The notes below the pieces were generated by a model. That model saw only the letters and a program-made list of their open reading frames with translations, was not told where the DNA came from and made no database searches. From Symbiotaphrina buchneri (Eukaryota; Ascomycota; Symbiotaphrinales; Symbiotaphrinaceae), in assembly GCA_001599915.1 (NCBI GenBank), contig BCIG01000009.1, positions 496,001 through 560,000 on the forward strand: a stretch of DNA of 64,000 bases. Direction: 5' to 3'. Within the stretch, counting starts at the first letter, position 1, and the number at the start of each line of letters is the position of its first letter. The translations under genes and the position numbers were made by a program. Shown here piece by piece: positions 60,529-64,000 of the stretch.

Positions 60529-63192
60529 ATGTCAGTCGCAACTCTGCATACGCCCTCAAGGGCCTCGACTTCCTCATCGGCTTCCTTCACTCCTGTATCT
60601 CGCCAGAACACCATGTCTTCACACGATGGAAGGTCGGTCTCGGCTCGTCAGTCGAAGCGCTACTCGGTGACGGCCTTATACCTTTCGATGTCGGCAACGG
60701 AGAAGGATCTGGAGATCGAGGACGATTTGGCAAGGGGTGAGCGAAGGCATCGCCAGTGGGAGGATTATGTGCGCTGACAGGTCATTGTAGCACAAAAGAC
60801 ACTACGCGATCTCAAGGCGAAGATCTCTTCCCAGTCAAAGAAAAACTTCGTCCTCGAGAAGGATGTACGGTACCTGGACTCCAGAATTGCACTGTTGATC
60901 CAGAATCGTATGGCATTGGAGGAGGTATGTAGAATCAGTTCGGCCATCCGCTCGATTTTCGGCTAATGTCTGCTCCAAGCAAAACGAAGTTGCCAGTCAT
61001 CTGGATGATGCCACAGAACTGCAGGAAGGCTCGTTCCCCAATGATGAGAAGACACAGAAATATGGCAACCTTCTCTTCCTTTTACAATCGGAACCGCGTC
61101 ACATCGCGCATTTATGTCGTCTGGTGACCATGGCCGAGATCGATTCGCTGCTCCAGACGGTCATGTTCACGATCTATGGGAATCAATACGAGAGCCGTGA
61201 GGAGCATCTATTGTTGACCATGTTCCAAGTAGGTTACCGCCGGCATCCCAATATGGTGGACCGAGGGCTGACCCCTATTGTAGTCTGTGTTGACATATCA
61301 ATTTGATAATACCCCTGAATATTCCTCCTTACTACGAGCGAACACTCCTGTTTCCCGAATGATGACCACTTACACTAGACGTGGGCCTGGCCAGAGTTAC
61401 CTGAAACAAGTGCTTGCTGAGAGGATTAATTCTCTGATAGAGCTACAGGATCTTGATTTGGAGATCAACCCACTTAAGGTCTACGAGAACATGATCAAGG
61501 AAATTGAAGAGAACACCGGCAGCCTGCCCAGCTCACTCCCGAAAGGTGTGACGGCAGAACAAGCCTCAGAGAACAAGCAAGTACAAGCGATAATTGAGCC
61601 CCGGCTGAAGATGTTGATGGAGATTGCAAGCTCATTCCTCGATACTATCATCGAGGGCCTGGAAGAGACGCCATATGGTATCCGCTGGATATGCAAGCAG
61701 ATCAGAAGTCTGTCGAAGCGGAAGTACCCGGACGCCCAGGATCAGGTCATCTGCACCCTGATTGGGGGCTTCTTCTTTTTGCGCTTTATCAATCCAGCCA
61801 TAGTCACCCCCCGGTCATACATGCTTATCGATGGTACCCCAGCAGAGCGTCCGAGGCGCACACTGACGCTGGTAAGTCTGTCACGACCTTTTGAGTAGGT
61901 CAGAGCTGATGGTCATAGATCGCCAAGATGCTTCAGAACCTAGCCAACAAACCGTCTTATGCCAAAGAACCCTATATGATGAAGCTGCAGCCTTTCATAG
62001 AGCAGAACAAGGAACGCGTGAACAAATTCATGCTTGATCTGTGCGAAGTACAGGACTTCTATGAGAGTCTTGAAATGGACAACTATGTGGCGCTCTCGAA
62101 GAAAGATTTGGAACTTTCTATAACGCTCAACGAAGTTTATGCTATGCATGCGCTTCTAGAGAAGCACACAGTAGAACTGGTATGCAAGATTGCTATGTTT
62201 ATGTGTATCTGTCGGAAGGATATCTAACCCCATTGCAGGCCAAAGACGAGGGATCTCACCTGGGCATACTCCTGCAAGATCTAGGGCCGGCCCCACCAAA
62301 GTTACCTAGGAAGGACAATCGAGCAATAAACTTACCACTATTCAGCAAATGGGAAACGGCGATTGATGACCTGACGGCCGCTCTAGATATCACCCAAGAA
62401 GAAGTCTACTTCATGGAAGCGAAGTCTGCTTTTGTTCAAATTCTACGTGCATTACCGCAAAACTCATCTGTCATGCGAAGGCCACTTCGCCTCGAGAAGG
62501 TTGCAAATGCTGCTGCCACGTTGAAAAATGACGGAGTGATGGTCCGAAAGGGCATCCGAGCCATGGAATTGTTAAGTCAGCTCCAGGAGCTTAATGTCAT
62601 TGACAAAGCGGACGGCTTTGCTTTGCTGCGTGACGAAGTCGAGCAGGAGTTGGTGCATCTCGGTTCTCTAAAGGATCGAGTGCTTGAAGAATCTCGCAAG
62701 CTGGATGAGGTCTACAAGACCATACGTGACCACAACCGGTACTTGGTAAGCCAGTTGGAGACATACAAGTCGTACCTACACAACGTCCGAGGTCAGTCCG
62801 AAGGCAAACAGAGAAAGCAGCAGAAGCAGCAGGTCCTTGGCCCGTACAAGTTTACGCATCAGCAACTGGAAAAGGAGGGAGTGATACAGAAGAGCAATGT
62901 TCCAGACAACCGAAGGGCAAACATCTACTTCAATTTTACCAGTCCTTTGCCGGGTACCTTCGTCATCTCGCTTCACTATAAAGGTATGTTCCTACAAGAC
63001 AAAGATTTATCGGGCACGGATCCTGACTTTTCTTCAGGAAGGAACCGTGGGCTCTTGGAGCTCGATCTGAAACTCGACGATCTTCTCGAGATGCAAAAGG
63101 ACAATCAGATGGATCTCGACCTCGAGTATGTGCAATTTAACGTACCAAAGGTATTAGCGCTTCTCAACAAACGGTTCGCTCGCAATAAATGA
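60529..63192 (+). CDS. gapA: Ras GTPase-activating protein (gapA type, RasGAP plus RasGAP_C)
   Basis: Switches Ras to its GDP form; in Aspergillus nidulans gapA controls polarity and germination. Seven exons (introns 60737-60790, 60925-60979, 61229-61283, 61872-61918, 62180-62238, 62984-63037) give 779 aa. A Ser-rich N-terminus and a short coiled coil lead into the RasGAP domain (about 150-420). That includes [23 protein letters not shown], the likely arginine-finger loop, and [17 protein letters not shown], the FLR motif. The C-terminal RasGAP_C domain (about 560-740) contains [14 protein letters not shown] and [14 protein letters not shown]. There are no IQ or calponin domains. The last intron (54 nt) keeps the frame without a stop. 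The start could alternatively be the ATG at 60613. Confidence 0.93.
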
Positions 63193-64000
63193 TGGTAATT
63201 TCGGATTGGGACGCTTCGAAAGTGGTCTCGAGTATGCAAGCATCTTGTACGGGTTCTGACGGGACATATCTAATGGCCATTGGGCATGATTTTGGTGGAC
63301 AATGTGAAGAGAGGTCGGAGTTTGCAGGGAGGCATTGCAGGGTCAAGATATTGTACGATTATGGGTATTTCTTATGCTTCAGTTGGCCTTTGAAGGGGAA
63401 GCGGTCTATCGGTCCATTTGGCATCAGAGCGAGCACGGCATTTTGTTTGGACCTTTTTCTTATACCCCCTTTTCCCGTCATCACTCAAGCTCAAGTATGC
63501 GCCTGCAGTCTTTCAAGTTACTTGGTATAGTCTAGTTGAATGACTCATGCCAGCCATTGGCCGGCTGGAACGGTCATGGTATGAATGCATGAAAGTTACA
63601 TCTCATAATCTGGTTGACGGCTATATAAGGGGAGTCACCCGTTCAACCGTAGCTTCATAAGTATTTTGTTGGTATCTGGCGTTATCGTAGCAGGCGTTAT
63701 CAGTGACGACATCAGTACTTCGTACAAGGCACAAGTCAAATGCAGACATTTGTTTCGCCTTCAGGCGGGATATTGAGATCAACAGGGCCTTGATCTGAGG
63801 AATGCCGGAAGGAAGAGTGTTCTTCGCCAATTCAATCCCTGCCTGAAGCGTTTGCGTTGTGTGCGCCGGTGTCTGGACGGGCGTTTTGAGTCATGTCATG
63901 GCCCGCAGCTCGGATCCCTAACCTTCCCGACAGCTTAGATTGGCTCGTGACCTTGTACCGCCCACCAGACAATACACCGTACACACCACCAACACACAGC
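63193..64000. other. region downstream of gapA
   Basis: It holds the gapA 3' UTR and then unassigned DNA up to the window edge. A TATA-like word, CTATATAAGG, lies at 63621-63630. The minus strand at 63621-63842 carries a possible exon listed separately. Confidence 0.5.
63621..63842 (-). CDS. possible 3' exon of an unidentified minus-strand gene
   Basis: An open minus-strand frame of 73 codons begins just after an acceptor-like CGCTTCAG and reads AGIELAKNTLPSGIPQIKA, then LLISISRLKAKQM, before a stop. The first half looks like a real helical protein; the second half looks random. No ATG opens it, so any 5' exon would lie to the right, possibly outside the window. I do not recognise the protein, and it may be chance. 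Confidence 0.2.
   Translation of the reverse strand, partial: AGIELAKNTLPSGIPQIKALLISISRLKAKQMSAFDLCLVRSTDVVTDNACYDNARYQQNTYEATVERVTPLI

Overview
This window is ordinary, gene-dense chromosomal DNA of a filamentous ascomycete. The gene content points to Eurotiomycetes (an Aspergillus- or Penicillium-like mould): an FKS1-type glucan synthase, a GRAM/PH sterol glucosyltransferase of the Atg26 type, a Pep2-type vacuolar aspartic protease and a RasGAP of the gapA type. Nearly all genes are split by short introns. I model about 86 introns, 43 to 105 nt long, almost all GT-AG with CTRAY-like branch sites. Both strands are used, and neighbouring genes are 0.3 to 2.2 kb apart.

Layout. 1-9.3 kb (+): 3' part of FKS1, LCB1 (serine palmitoyltransferase), a secreted GH17 cell-wall glucanase, and an ER TPR-DnaJ co-chaperone. 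9.7-18.1 kb (-): LDB17/SPIN90-like actin regulator, a long GH47 alpha-mannosidase, and the chaperonin subunit CCT6. 18.5-34 kb (mixed): NOP56, OTU1, RSC1 (bromodomains plus BAH), an MFS transporter, eIF3e, mitochondrial mL49, and SWI1 (ARID). 34-51 kb (+): proteasome ATPase RPT3, vacuolar protease PEP2, ATG26, CTD phosphatase FCP1, a small two-exon membrane protein, and GPI1. 51-64 kb: MSH2 and the tiny four-exon MDM35 on minus, then RRP6 and a gapA-like RasGAP on plus.

Functional themes. The left end joins wall glucan synthesis (FKS1), sphingolipid synthesis (LCB1) and wall glucan remodelling (GH17), followed by two secretory-pathway genes (DnaJ, GH47). Two chromatin-remodeller subunits (RSC1, SWI1) lie about 5 kb apart. 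The rest is essential housekeeping: protein folding, translation, proteasome, transcription, RNA decay, mismatch repair and GPI anchors.

I found no transposon, virus-derived element, tRNA, CRISPR array or secondary-metabolite cluster, and no convincing undescribed system. The most useful results are two genes hidden by very short exons (MDM35, and the small membrane protein before GPI1), two further weak small-gene candidates, a GC-AG intron, several retainable frame-preserving introns, and a family of GTAC-rich motifs confined to intergenic DNA.
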